In this document: piece after piece, positions 18,036 to 25,080 of the stretch
How positions within the stretch are numbered: position 1 is the first letter of the stretch
Layout: each line of letters starts with the position of its first letter
Origin: a gamma proteobacterium symbiont of Stewartia floridana
GTDB lineage: Bacteria > Pseudomonadota > Gammaproteobacteria > Chromatiales > Chromatiaceae
Reading direction: 5' to 3'
DNA: 64,000 nucleotides
Assembly (NCBI GenBank): GCA_003676145.1
Contig: NAUB01000019.1
Coordinates: forward strand, 124,001-188,000
The notes under the pieces: model-generated
Told to the model about the DNA's origin: nothing
What the model saw: the letters and a program-made list of their open reading frames with translations, nothing else
Database searches by the model: none
Translations under genes and position numbers: made by a program

Positions 18036-18814
18036 ACATCGACAACTACGACGTCTATTTTTCCGGTGCACTGATCAAAGACAGTGATCCTGAAAAGGTA
18101 AAACGAAAAGTCGGCGCCATGTTCAAACTGGAGGGCGAGCGACTGGAACGCCTGTTCAGCGGCAAACCGATCCCGATCAAACGGGGTATCGATATGGATC
18201 GGGCGATCAAATACCGGGTGGCCTTTCGAGACGCCGGTGGACTTGTGGATATCGTACCCGCTGGCGAACCGCCCCCCAAACCCAAACCACCAGCAGCGGA
18301 ACGTCCTGAACAGGGCTTGCCACCACAGCAGGCCAAACCGGCACAGCCGACTGAAACCCTGACCCTGGCTGACGGGCCCATGGAACCCCCACCGGAGCCG
18401 CCCCATCGGGAGATCGAGGCGCCAGACTTCTCCCTGTCCAAAGATGGATTCGATCTATCGGACTGCACTCCCGAGGTGACACCCCAGGTGATCCCCGATA
18501 TCAGCAATCTCGACTTCTCCAAAGAGGAGTCAAAACTGGATCAGACAAAGGAGCCCGAGCCTCTGCACATCGATACTTCCGCACTCGATTTTGATACCTC
18601 GGAACACGACCTGGAAGAGCAGCGCCCAGCACCGACACCCAATATCGATACCGGCTCCCTCTCCCTTTCACCGGCCAAACAGGGCACCCTGGAGGATTGC
18701 CAGGAGGAGGTTGAACCCGCCGCGATCCCAAATCTGGATCATCTGAAGATTGTTGAAGGGGCTGAGCAGAAGCCGACCGGGGAGAAGGCAAAGTTCAAGC
18801 TATCGGACGACTGA
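18032..18814 (+). CDS. Uncharacterised protein with short acidic repeat motifs, coupled to desaturase
   Basis: A 260-residue soluble protein starting at TTG, supported by AGGAGA about eight bases upstream and the overlap with the preceding stop. Residues 1-78 form a compact domain (YDVYFSGALIKDSDPEKVKR, then LERLFSGKPIPIKRG) that I recall as a recurrent N-terminal module in gammaproteobacterial proteins of unknown role. A Pro-rich linker follows. The rest is disordered in appearance and contains repeated short acidic motifs: PDFSLSKDGFDLS, IPDISNLDFS, HIDTSALDFD, NIDTGSLSLS and IPNLDHLKI. These look like linear binding motifs. Function unknown; its coupling to the desaturase suggests they act together. 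Confidence 0.8.
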   Translation: MNIDNYDVYFSGALIKDSDPEKVKRKVGAMFKLEGERLERLFSGKPIPIKRGIDMDRAIKYRVAFRDAGGLVDIVPAGEPPPKPKPPAAERPEQGLPPQQAKPAQPTETLTLADGPMEPPPEPPHREIEAPDFSLSKDGFDLSDCTPEVTPQVIPDISNLDFSKEESKLDQTKEPEPLHIDTSALDFDTSEHDLEEQRPAPTPNIDTGSLSLSPAKQGTLEDCQEEVEPAAIPNLDHLKIVEGAEQKPTGEKAKFKLSDD

Positions 18815-18851
18815 CCCGGTCTGAGAGAGATTCAGAGCCGACTCATCTGAA

Positions 18852-19793
18852 TCAGAAATCGAGGTAGGTCTCCATGGAGGACTGGGTCGCCTCTGAAAGC
18901 CCCTCCTTCTGATGTTGATCGATCGGCCGGCCCGTCTCGAGGATCCCCTCCATGGCGCCAAAGGTGCGCTCCGCATAGAAGCGCAGCAGCAGCCGCTGAT
19001 CGTCATCGCTCATCCAGATGTGTACCGATTCACCCAACTCCCCATTATCCGGATCGATCTCCCGCAGTTTCAACCTGAACGACGGCCTGTCCCAACCGGC
19101 GCGGGTCAAGCGCTCCCGACTGACGTCGATGCGAAACCACTCGATCTCCTTACCGTTGAAGGTGGAGAACTCAATCGGGTTGCCACTCTCGATCGGCATA
19201 CTGCGCAGACGGTGTATCAATCCCATATAGTCCAGTGCCTGGGAACCATTCATCTGCAGCGCTTTGGTCTGATTCAGAGCCGACCAGCGATCATTGCTCA
19301 GGGCAGCCACGGGCTGCAGACTGGCAGGGGGTGATGGGGAGTTCTCTTCGTCCTGCTCCCCGGTCTGATAGTGATGAGCGTAACCCTTCTCACGGTCGAA
19401 CCAGAAGAACTCCTCCCTCTGCTTGCGAAATTTCAAAGTCTTGAAGGCGATCAAGGGGTGCAGTTCCCGGGCGTCCAGCCAGCTTTTGTAACTGAGCCGA
19501 ACCGGATAGAGCAGCTCCGCTTTTGAATAGGGCGCCGTGGTCAGATGCAGATTGGTGATGTAGGCGGGCATGCTCAGCACCTGCCCCAGTTCCTCTTCCA
19601 CATTCAGAGTCACTTTGGCGATATCCAGCTCCACATAGCCGGTAATCAGGCCACGGAACTTGAGGGTGTACTCCAGCTGTTCCCCCAACAGGGGCTGGCT
19701 GGCTGCGGCCGACAGGGTGGTGAATCCCCACAGCAGTAGAAATAGGGCTTCAATTCGCAGAATCACCCATCGGCGGGTTTCAAAACCACTCAT
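18852..19793 (-). CDS. DUF3108 family exported protein
   Basis: A 313-residue protein with an N-terminal hydrophobic signal segment (LRIEALFLLLWGFTTLSAAA). The mature part shows the pattern of DUF3108 periplasmic proteins: LEYTLKFRGLITGYVELDI at the start, YITNLHLTTAPYSKAELLYP, and late beta strands around HIWMSDDDQRLLLRFYAE. The family is common in proteobacterial envelopes with no settled function. The gene converges with the repeat-protein gene at 18814 (37 bases apart) and is divergent from the small protein at 19901. Confidence 0.85.
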   Translation of the reverse strand: MSGFETRRWVILRIEALFLLLWGFTTLSAAASQPLLGEQLEYTLKFRGLITGYVELDIAKVTLNVEEELGQVLSMPAYITNLHLTTAPYSKAELLYPVRLSYKSWLDARELHPLIAFKTLKFRKQREEFFWFDREKGYAHHYQTGEQDEENSPSPPASLQPVAALSNDRWSALNQTKALQMNGSQALDYMGLIHRLRSMPIESGNPIEFSTFNGKEIEWFRIDVSRERLTRAGWDRPSFRLKLREIDPDNGELGESVHIWMSDDDQRLLLRFYAERTFGAMEGILETGRPIDQHQKEGLSEATQSSMETYLDF

Positions 19794-19817
19794 TGGCTAT
19801 ACTCGGCAAAACACTGT

Positions 19818-19833
19818 TGGCACGTTTCTCGCA
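19818..19833 (+). promoter_or_regulatory. Candidate sigma54 promoter
   Basis: TGGCACGTTTCTCGCA matches the -24/-12 consensus TGGCACGRNNNTTGCW at nearly every fixed position, with GG and GC separated by ten bases. It is oriented towards the gene at 19901, with a predicted transcript start about 57 bases before the ATG. Confidence 0.55.
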
Positions 19834-19900
19834 GAATAGTGCATAACCTATTAAATCGCAGCATAGAGCGTCAATTTTTTGTCTCTAGAGGTTCAAAACC

Positions 19901-20248
19901 ATGATAAATCCTGTCAACAGCGACAAAACCGTTCAAACCACAACGGATAAGTCCGGCCACTCCCATGCCAGCAGTAAGACCGAGCAGCCCAGAGGCAGCG
20001 CTGTAGAGCAGGCACAGGCAGCGGTTGAACAGCGGCCGACACTGGATGTGGATAACGCCCGCCATCTCTACCAGATGGAGACCACCCGCAGCGGTCAGAG
20101 CGACCCGATCAGCACCCCCCAACAGGCCCGCTCGATGCTCGACTCCCTGTTGCAACAGATCTCCAGCTCCCCAGAATCGGCCGCCCAGGCACAGATGGCT
20201 CAGGTTTCAAAACCTCTGGTCAATCTGCTGGAGAGCGCACCGGCTTAG
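19901..20248 (+). CDS. Small polar protein behind a sigma54-like promoter
   Basis: A 115-residue soluble protein with no signal peptide or membrane segment, rich in Q, S, A and T. AGAGG precedes the ATG at suitable spacing. The second half (TPQQARSMLDSLLQQISSSP and MAQVSKPLVNLLESAP) is predicted helical. I do not recognise the family. The upstream -24/-12 element suggests sigma54 control, which in this group often governs flagellar, nitrogen or stress genes, but no such neighbours are present. It converges with the RCK gene, with a hairpin between. Confidence 0.7.
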   Translation: MINPVNSDKTVQTTTDKSGHSHASSKTEQPRGSAVEQAQAAVEQRPTLDVDNARHLYQMETTRSGQSDPISTPQQARSMLDSLLQQISSSPESAAQAQMAQVSKPLVNLLESAPA

Positions 20249-20255
20249 AGCCAAC

Positions 20256-20287
20256 CGCCAGCAAGCCGGATCAGCAGGCTGCTGGCG
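20256..20287. terminator. Hairpin between convergent genes
   Basis: CGCCAGC pairs with GCTGGCG and, past a one-base bulge, AGCC with GGCT, giving an 11-bp stem around a nine-base loop. It lies between the convergent genes ending at 20248 and 20319 and could serve both. No U-tract is obvious. Confidence 0.5.
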
Positions 20288-20318
20288 TATCTAAACCCGT
20301 TGGATGGTTTTTACCCCT

Positions 20319-21023
20319 TCAGGGTTCCCCGGCGGCGGAGACTCCCTGCCTGAGTCGCTCGATCTCCTGCTTACCGCCGATCACCACCAGGATATCCCCC
20401 GCGTCGAGACGGTGGTCGACACCACTGTTGGTAAAGATCAGCTGGTTGCTCAGCTCCAGATCCACCACCCCGATCACGATCAGGTCATATTTTTTGTTCA
20501 GCTCGAGATCACTCAACGCCATACCGGCCAACACCGATGAATCCGGGATCTCAATTTCGGCAATATCGATGTGCTTGCCGAAAACCGTATTTTCAAGCAT
20601 CTCCACCAGATAGGGGCGGGCAATCATCTCATGTACCCGCTGCCCGCTGATCTCATAGGGATCGATGACTTTGGTGGCTCCGGCAGCCCGCAGCCGCTCA
20701 CTGGATTCAATCGATTCCGCAACACAGATTATCTTCAGATCCGGATCCAGAGCCCGGGCCGAGAGGGTCAAAAAGAGGTTTTTCGGCTCTTCGGAAAAGA
20801 GGCAGAAAATTGTCTTTACCCATTTTCCAATCCCAATTCCCATCAGTTTTTCATCATCGGTATAGTCGATGACCGCAGCCTGAAGTCCCTTTGCCAGCAA
20901 CCCCCCGACCTCATCAAGATTGTTACTGTAGAGATAGACCTGGATGCCACGCTCAGACAGCTGCATGGCCACCTCGTGTCCCAGTGCGCTACAACCGAAG
21001 ATCAAGGTATCCTGCCGTGCCAC
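20319..21023 (-). CDS. RCK (TrkA-type) regulatory subunit
   Basis: A 234-residue soluble protein made of an RCK-N/TrkA-N Rossmann domain (DTLIFGCSALGHEVAMQLSE, residues about 5-24) and a C-terminal TrkA-C domain (DSSVLAGMALSDLELNKKYD, then LDAGDILVVIGGKQEI). The glycine pattern GCSALG departs a little from GXGXXG, so the ligand may differ from NAD. The start is GTG, whose first base is the last base of the upstream channel stop (TAGTG), a strong sign of translational coupling. It probably joins the channel's own RCK domain in a gating ring controlling K+ flux. Confidence 0.92.
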   Translation of the reverse strand: MARQDTLIFGCSALGHEVAMQLSERGIQVYLYSNNLDEVGGLLAKGLQAAVIDYTDDEKLMGIGIGKWVKTIFCLFSEEPKNLFLTLSARALDPDLKIICVAESIESSERLRAAGATKVIDPYEISGQRVHEMIARPYLVEMLENTVFGKHIDIAEIEIPDSSVLAGMALSDLELNKKYDLIVIGVVDLELSNQLIFTNSGVDHRLDAGDILVVIGGKQEIERLRQGVSAAGEP

Positions 21024-22615
21024 TAGAGCTCCCCCCGTTCCAGACAGTCACGCAGATGGATGACGCTGTATTCATGACCGATCAGCACCAGCAGATCGTT
21101 GGCCTGCAGAGTAAATCGCTCGCCCGGATTGAAATAGAAACAGCGCTCATTCAGGTTGAAACAGCTGTTGTCGACCTCCGGATCGCAGCAGCCATCCCTG
21201 ATGATCCCGAAGGGGATCAGTTTCCTGGCGAGGAAATCGATCTCTCCCATCTGCTTGCCGGCCAGCGAGCTGTCACGTTTGATGCGCACCGCTTCGATGC
21301 CTTCGCTGGTCTGTCGGGTGAGCAGCCCGTAAACCGCTTCAAAGGCCACCGGTTGCCCCGCATACTCGGCAGCGATCAGGCCGAATACCTCGTAGGGTGC
21401 CACACAATGGCTGGCCCCGGCCCGATAGAGCTTATTGACATTCTCCCGGTGGTTGGCCCGTGAGATGATCTCGATCTCGGGATTCATCTGCCGCGCGATC
21501 AGCGTGATGTAGACGTTCACCACATCGTCACCGGTCAAACAGAGCAGCCGGTTGATACGGGTATCTATCCCCATACTCACCAACAGGGAGTTATCCTCCC
21601 CGTTACCCATCACCGCCAGATAACCGCGCTGTTTTGCCAGCCGGATGTTCTCTTCCAGCGGATCCACCACCACAAACGAGCGCTTATCCTCGGAGAGCCG
21701 ATCCGCCACCACCTGACCAACCCGACCAAAACCGCACACCAGGGTATCGACCTGCTTGCGCTCCACTTCGGAAAAAACCCGATGGGCGCGGATCTCATGA
21801 ATCTTCTCACCGAAGGCAGAGACGATGATCGAGGTAAAGAACGAGATCACACCCAATCCGGCGATGATCAACACCAGACTGATCACCCGGCCTTCAGTGG
21901 TCTGCGGGGTGATATCCCCGTAGCCGACAGTCGACATGGTTACCAGGGCCCAGTAGACGCTATCGAAAAAGCCGTCGATCTGGCCCCCGTCATGTTCCGC
22001 CTCGAAGAAGAAGATCGCGGTGGCAGCGGTAAAGGTGATAAACGCCATGAAGATGAACAGGGTAACCAGTTCAATGCGTTTTTCAGACAGCACCTTGACG
22101 AATTCACTGATGCTGCGGGTATAGCGGAACAGTTTGAACAGTCTGAAGAGCAGAAAGATGCGCAGGAACCTGAGCGGCCGATAACTTGGAATGATCGCCA
22201 GCAGATCGATGATCGCCAGGGGTTGGACCATATATCTGAGCTTGCCGATTACTGCACTGTAGAGGGCTGGTCCGAGACGAAACGTCTCATTGATGAACTC
22301 GGCCCGCTCGTAGCGTTCGATGATGACTTTATGACTGTCGTTGTAGAGCCAGAACCGCAGCAGATACTCGATGATGAAGATGGTCACCGCCCCCACCTCG
22401 ATCAGATCCCCCCACAGGCCGAGATCGTGTTTCACTTCATAGATCAGCAGCCAGACGCTGAGCAGCACCAGCAGGATCATGAAGATATCAAAGTAGGGAC
22501 GGATCGGTGCGCGGGGATTCTGCAGCAGATTGTAGACTCCACCCTTCAAACCCTTATAGCGGGAAGAACCCTCAAGGGTGTAACAATATTTGATGATTTT
22601 TTGCGCAAATGACAT
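21023..22615 (-). CDS. Voltage-gated-type potassium channel with RCK domain
   Basis: A 530-residue membrane protein. S1-S4 are visible, with an arginine-bearing S4-like helix (RPLRFLRIFLLFRLFKLFRY), then the pore with selectivity filter TVGYGD at about 229-234 and S6. An RCK domain follows (VCGFGRVGQVVADRL) with TrkA-C at the end (DLLVLIGHEYSVIHL). A cysteine-rich stretch DGCCDPEVDNSCFNLNERCF inside the last domain is unusual and may bind metal or sense redox. An in-frame GTG eleven codons upstream is possible but the ATG gives a typical cytoplasmic N-terminus. It overlaps the second RCK gene by one base. Confidence 0.95.
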   Translation of the reverse strand: MSFAQKIIKYCYTLEGSSRYKGLKGGVYNLLQNPRAPIRPYFDIFMILLVLLSVWLLIYEVKHDLGLWGDLIEVGAVTIFIIEYLLRFWLYNDSHKVIIERYERAEFINETFRLGPALYSAVIGKLRYMVQPLAIIDLLAIIPSYRPLRFLRIFLLFRLFKLFRYTRSISEFVKVLSEKRIELVTLFIFMAFITFTAATAIFFFEAEHDGGQIDGFFDSVYWALVTMSTVGYGDITPQTTEGRVISLVLIIAGLGVISFFTSIIVSAFGEKIHEIRAHRVFSEVERKQVDTLVCGFGRVGQVVADRLSEDKRSFVVVDPLEENIRLAKQRGYLAVMGNGEDNSLLVSMGIDTRINRLLCLTGDDVVNVYITLIARQMNPEIEIISRANHRENVNKLYRAGASHCVAPYEVFGLIAAEYAGQPVAFEAVYGLLTRQTSEGIEAVRIKRDSSLAGKQMGEIDFLARKLIPFGIIRDGCCDPEVDNSCFNLNERCFYFNPGERFTLQANDLLVLIGHEYSVIHLRDCLERGEL

Positions 22616-22720
22616 GACGCAGGATGAGCCCACCACCGGGTTGATCACACTGTTAACCGGTTATATCGGCAGAGAAGTAAAATCCTGGAGCCGCAAAAAA
22701 ATGGGATTCGGTGAGCGTAG

Positions 22721-22809
22721 TACTTACTTGAGCGCTGTTTGGTGGGGCATGGCCCCACCAAAACCTTCAATAAAACGGGATGCAATGAGTTTTAGTGCTT
22801 AAGTAAGCA
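22721..22809. repeat. Nested inverted-repeat element
   Basis: Outer arms TACTTACTTGAGCGCT (22721-22736) and AGTGCTTAAGTAAGCA (22794-22809) are inverted repeats with 13 of 16 matches. Inside, a perfect 11-bp hairpin TTTGGTGGGGC / GCCCCACCAAA with a three-base loop spans 22738-22762. The organisation resembles a small non-autonomous mobile or REP-like element. Confidence 0.55.
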
Positions 22810-22838
22810 CCAAAGAAGCTGGGGCACCCCAAGAGATT

Positions 22839-22867
22839 AACCGCCAATGAACGCCAATCAGCGCAAA
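22839..22867. repeat. CCGC-AATGAACGC repeat copy
   Basis: AACCGCCAATGAACGCCAAT followed by CAGCGCAAA is a diverged member of the dispersed repeat family best seen at 24797-24830. Confidence 0.5.
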
Positions 22868-22965
22868 AGGCCGCGAAAAACTCTCATTCAGAGGCGTCGA
22901 TTAACCCGGCGACCAAACAGTAGCGAAGATTCGCGCTCACTGGCGGTCTGGTCTCTTAATTCGGC

Positions 22966-23358
22966 TCAGGGGAGCTGTTGCGGATTGTAGGCTGAGAGCT
23001 CGATACGCTCACCGTCGGCCACAATGATCTCGCGACCATCCTGGGTGACGAAGTGGCGATCATCCACATCCATTCTTCTTGCGATGTAGCTGACACTGCG
23101 GCCGGTCTGGGCATCCACCACCCTTACCGTAACCAGACGATACCCCTGCTCCACCTGCCAACCCAGATAGATCAGGCTGGCAGAAATCATCAGCGCCAGC
23201 AGACCGTAACTGAGCCACTTGATCGATCGGTTTGAGCGCTTCTCTTTGCTCACCGGACGGGAGATCCGTGCGGGTTCATTGAGGGACTGTTGGCGATGAC
23301 GAATGACCAGCCAGGCCACGCCGATTACAGCCAATGTCAGGAGTATTTTACTTATCAC
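22966..23358 (-). CDS. Two-TM protein of unknown function
   Basis: A 130-residue protein starting at GTG. One hydrophobic helix occupies residues 3-18, a basic stretch follows (RPVSKEKRSNRSIK), then a second helix near 50-68, leaving a C-terminal periplasmic domain of about 60 residues (VTVRVVDAQTGRSVSYIARR, then REIIVADGERIELSAY) that looks beta-rich. I do not recognise the family. It stands alone between repeat-bearing spacers. Confidence 0.7.
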   Translation of the reverse strand: MISKILLTLAVIGVAWLVIRHRQQSLNEPARISRPVSKEKRSNRSIKWLSYGLLALMISASLIYLGWQVEQGYRLVTVRVVDAQTGRSVSYIARRMDVDDRHFVTQDGREIIVADGERIELSAYNPQQLP

Positions 23359-23716
23359 GATCGGGAGTCTTGTATGCTCTGCCTGGTGTTAGCGATAGGG
23401 ATTCACACAATATTCGTGTGTTCAGTGAAAATTCCGCTTACGGAACAATATCAAACTGTCCGCATCCTAAAGGAATAAATAGACAGAGTACAGGTTGGAA
23501 GAGACAGAGCGATGGATAGATGAAACAGAGCAAGCGCGAGCATTGGCTTTTATGAACATCAATCCAAGTTTTACATCTCTGCTGGAATCAACCCTGACAA
23601 CAACAGAAGTTCCCCAAACGACCTATGCCCAGAGCCTGTCAAGACGAATCGGATAAGTGTTAACAGCCCCCAAGTGACCCTTGCAGCCTGAGTGGTGATG
23701 GATTTACTATCCCCCT
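23359..23716. other. 358-base intergenic region
   Basis: Contains an imperfect palindrome at 23634-23668 (listed separately) and a small hairpin TTCCG-CTTA-CGGAA near 23431-23445. No gene is supported here. Confidence 0.4.
23634..23668. repeat. Diverged CTGTTAACAC palindrome
   Basis: GCCTGTCAAGACGAATC faces GGATAAGTGTTAACAGC as an imperfect inverted repeat, related in sequence to the perfect palindrome at 40305-40361. Confidence 0.5.
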
Positions 23717-24364
23717 ATGTTATATCGAATCGCAATCATAGTAAGCCTGTGTTTCCTCGTCTTATCGGCCTGCAGCAAGCAGGCGGAACCGACCATTACC
23801 CTCTCCCGTGCGGTACAGATCGGGGACATCGACCAGTTGGAGCGAAATCTGCACTGGGGCGCCGACGTCAACAAAGCGGATAGCAGCGGTCTGACACCAC
23901 TCCATGTGGCGGCCCAGAAAGGCAGCCTGGTGATGAGTAGAATCCTGGTGAAAAACCAGGCCGACCTGGAAGCAGTCGATCCCCGGGGACACACGCCCGT
24001 GCTCAAGGCGCTGATTGCACGAAATCCGATCATCGCCGAATTTCTGGTTGAGAAGGGGGCGAAAATCGAACCGAACAGCGCGCTGCATGAGACGGCCGCC
24101 CTGGGCAGTGCCGACCGGGATGTGGTCGGTTTTCTCATCAAAAAGGGGGCAAAACTCGACAACCAGGACGAGAAAGGCAATACTCCGCTCCACTCCGCGA
24201 TTCTCAATGATCAAAGGGTCTCGGCAAAGTACCTGATCAATCGTGGCGCAAGCCTGGATATTGCCAACCAGGAGGGCCTGACCCCACTGGGCCTGGCCAA
24301 ACAGAAAGGCAATCAGGATATCATCCGGATGCTGATCCAATTCGGCGCATCGGAAGATCGTTAA
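23717..24364 (+). CDS. Ankyrin-repeat lipoprotein
   Basis: A 215-residue exported protein. The signal peptide ends with lipobox LSAC (Cys19), so it is probably lipid-anchored. The remainder is about five ankyrin repeats: GADVNKADSSGLTPLHVAAQ, QADLEAVDPRGHTPVLKALI, EKGAKIEPNSALHETAALG, GAKLDNQDEKGNTPLHSAIL and GASLDIANQEGLTPLGLAKQ. Ankyrin repeats bind other proteins. A periplasmic location differs from host-directed ankyrin effectors, so this looks like a housekeeping scaffold. It is followed 36 bases later by a small conserved-looking gene. Confidence 0.9.
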   Translation: MLYRIAIIVSLCFLVLSACSKQAEPTITLSRAVQIGDIDQLERNLHWGADVNKADSSGLTPLHVAAQKGSLVMSRILVKNQADLEAVDPRGHTPVLKALIARNPIIAEFLVEKGAKIEPNSALHETAALGSADRDVVGFLIKKGAKLDNQDEKGNTPLHSAILNDQRVSAKYLINRGASLDIANQEGLTPLGLAKQKGNQDIIRMLIQFGASEDR

Positions 24365-24400
24365 CACCGTTTCAATAACCTATGGGATTTACTTAACACT

Positions 24401-24685
24401 ATGGCATCAACACCTGACGAGCTCACAGTCACCTATACGGAAGACGGCATCGATGTGGTCAAAGAACTGGACAAGGTTGTTCTCTCCAAGGGGGCCTGGA
24501 CCACAATTATCTTCCGCTTTCAGGATTGGGATCGCGCCAAGCAGCAATACAGTGCCGACAAGTACACCATTCGCCGCTACCAGAAGCGCAATGGTGAATA
24601 CATGCAGAAGAGTAAATTCAACATCTCCAGCAAGGATCAGGCGAAAGGTATCATTGATGCCTTGCAGAAGTGGTCAGAAGAGTAG
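24401..24685 (+). CDS. Small conserved-looking protein, possible PC4-like fold
   Basis: A 94-residue cytoplasmic protein. A beta-rich middle (GAWTTIIFRFQDWD, then KYTIRRYQKRNGEYMQKSKF) is followed by a C-terminal amphipathic helix (DQAKGIIDALQKWSEE). The arrangement of basic aromatic strands plus final helix recalls PC4-type single-stranded nucleic acid binding proteins, but this is only a resemblance. It follows the ankyrin lipoprotein by 36 bases on the same strand, and the 34-bp inverted repeat element begins about 110 bases after its stop. Confidence 0.75.
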   Translation: MASTPDELTVTYTEDGIDVVKELDKVVLSKGAWTTIIFRFQDWDRAKQQYSADKYTIRRYQKRNGEYMQKSKFNISSKDQAKGIIDALQKWSEE

Positions 24686-25080
24686 TATTAAAGCCAAGTT
24701 GGTAACCCCAGGTTTATCTGCCTGTGTTGTCGGGTAAATCCTATTGACTGCAATTCGACGCCTTTTGATACAAAAGCTCCTTAACAGAAAAGAAAATCAG
24801 TCCGCAAATGAACGCGAATAAACGCAAATGTTGTTTATCAGCGCATCTTTGCTGATCAAGTTATCCCTAGCATCCTGGTGGGTGCCCACATGTTTCCGGT
24901 TTTACTGTTGAGAGTAACTACAGATAATGCATTCTGCATGAGATTCTGACAACACCTATATCAGTCTGTTGATTTGAACTTCTCAGGCGTACCGATTCAC
25001 CATACACCATTTGCGTTTATTCGCGTTCATTTGCGGACTGAATGCTCTTTTCCAGAAGCAAGTCCTGGTGGCTAAACGGG
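24686..25080. other. Convergent intergenic region holding inverted-repeat element
   Basis: The 395 bases between the small gene and the sbcB stop are mostly taken up by the element at 24797-25041. No gene is supported inside. Confidence 0.5.
24797..25041. repeat. 245-bp element bounded by perfect 34-bp inverted repeats
   Basis: The left arm (24797-24830, containing TCCGCAAATGAACGCGAATA) and right arm (25008-25041) are exact reverse complements over 34 bases. The 177-base interior is non-coding and AT-leaning. The arm sequence recurs singly elsewhere in the window (48953, and diverged at 22839, 29911 and 50133), so the arms belong to a dispersed family. The layout suggests a miniature mobile element or a pair of repeats that inserted face to face. 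Confidence 0.75.

Larger units (their letters stand above)
22616..22965. other. Intergenic region with nested hairpin element and dispersed repeat
   Basis: About 350 bases without a gene. It contains the structured element at 22721-22809 and a copy of the CCGC-AATGAACGC repeat family at 22839-22867, listed separately. The channel promoter should lie near its left end. Confidence 0.5.
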
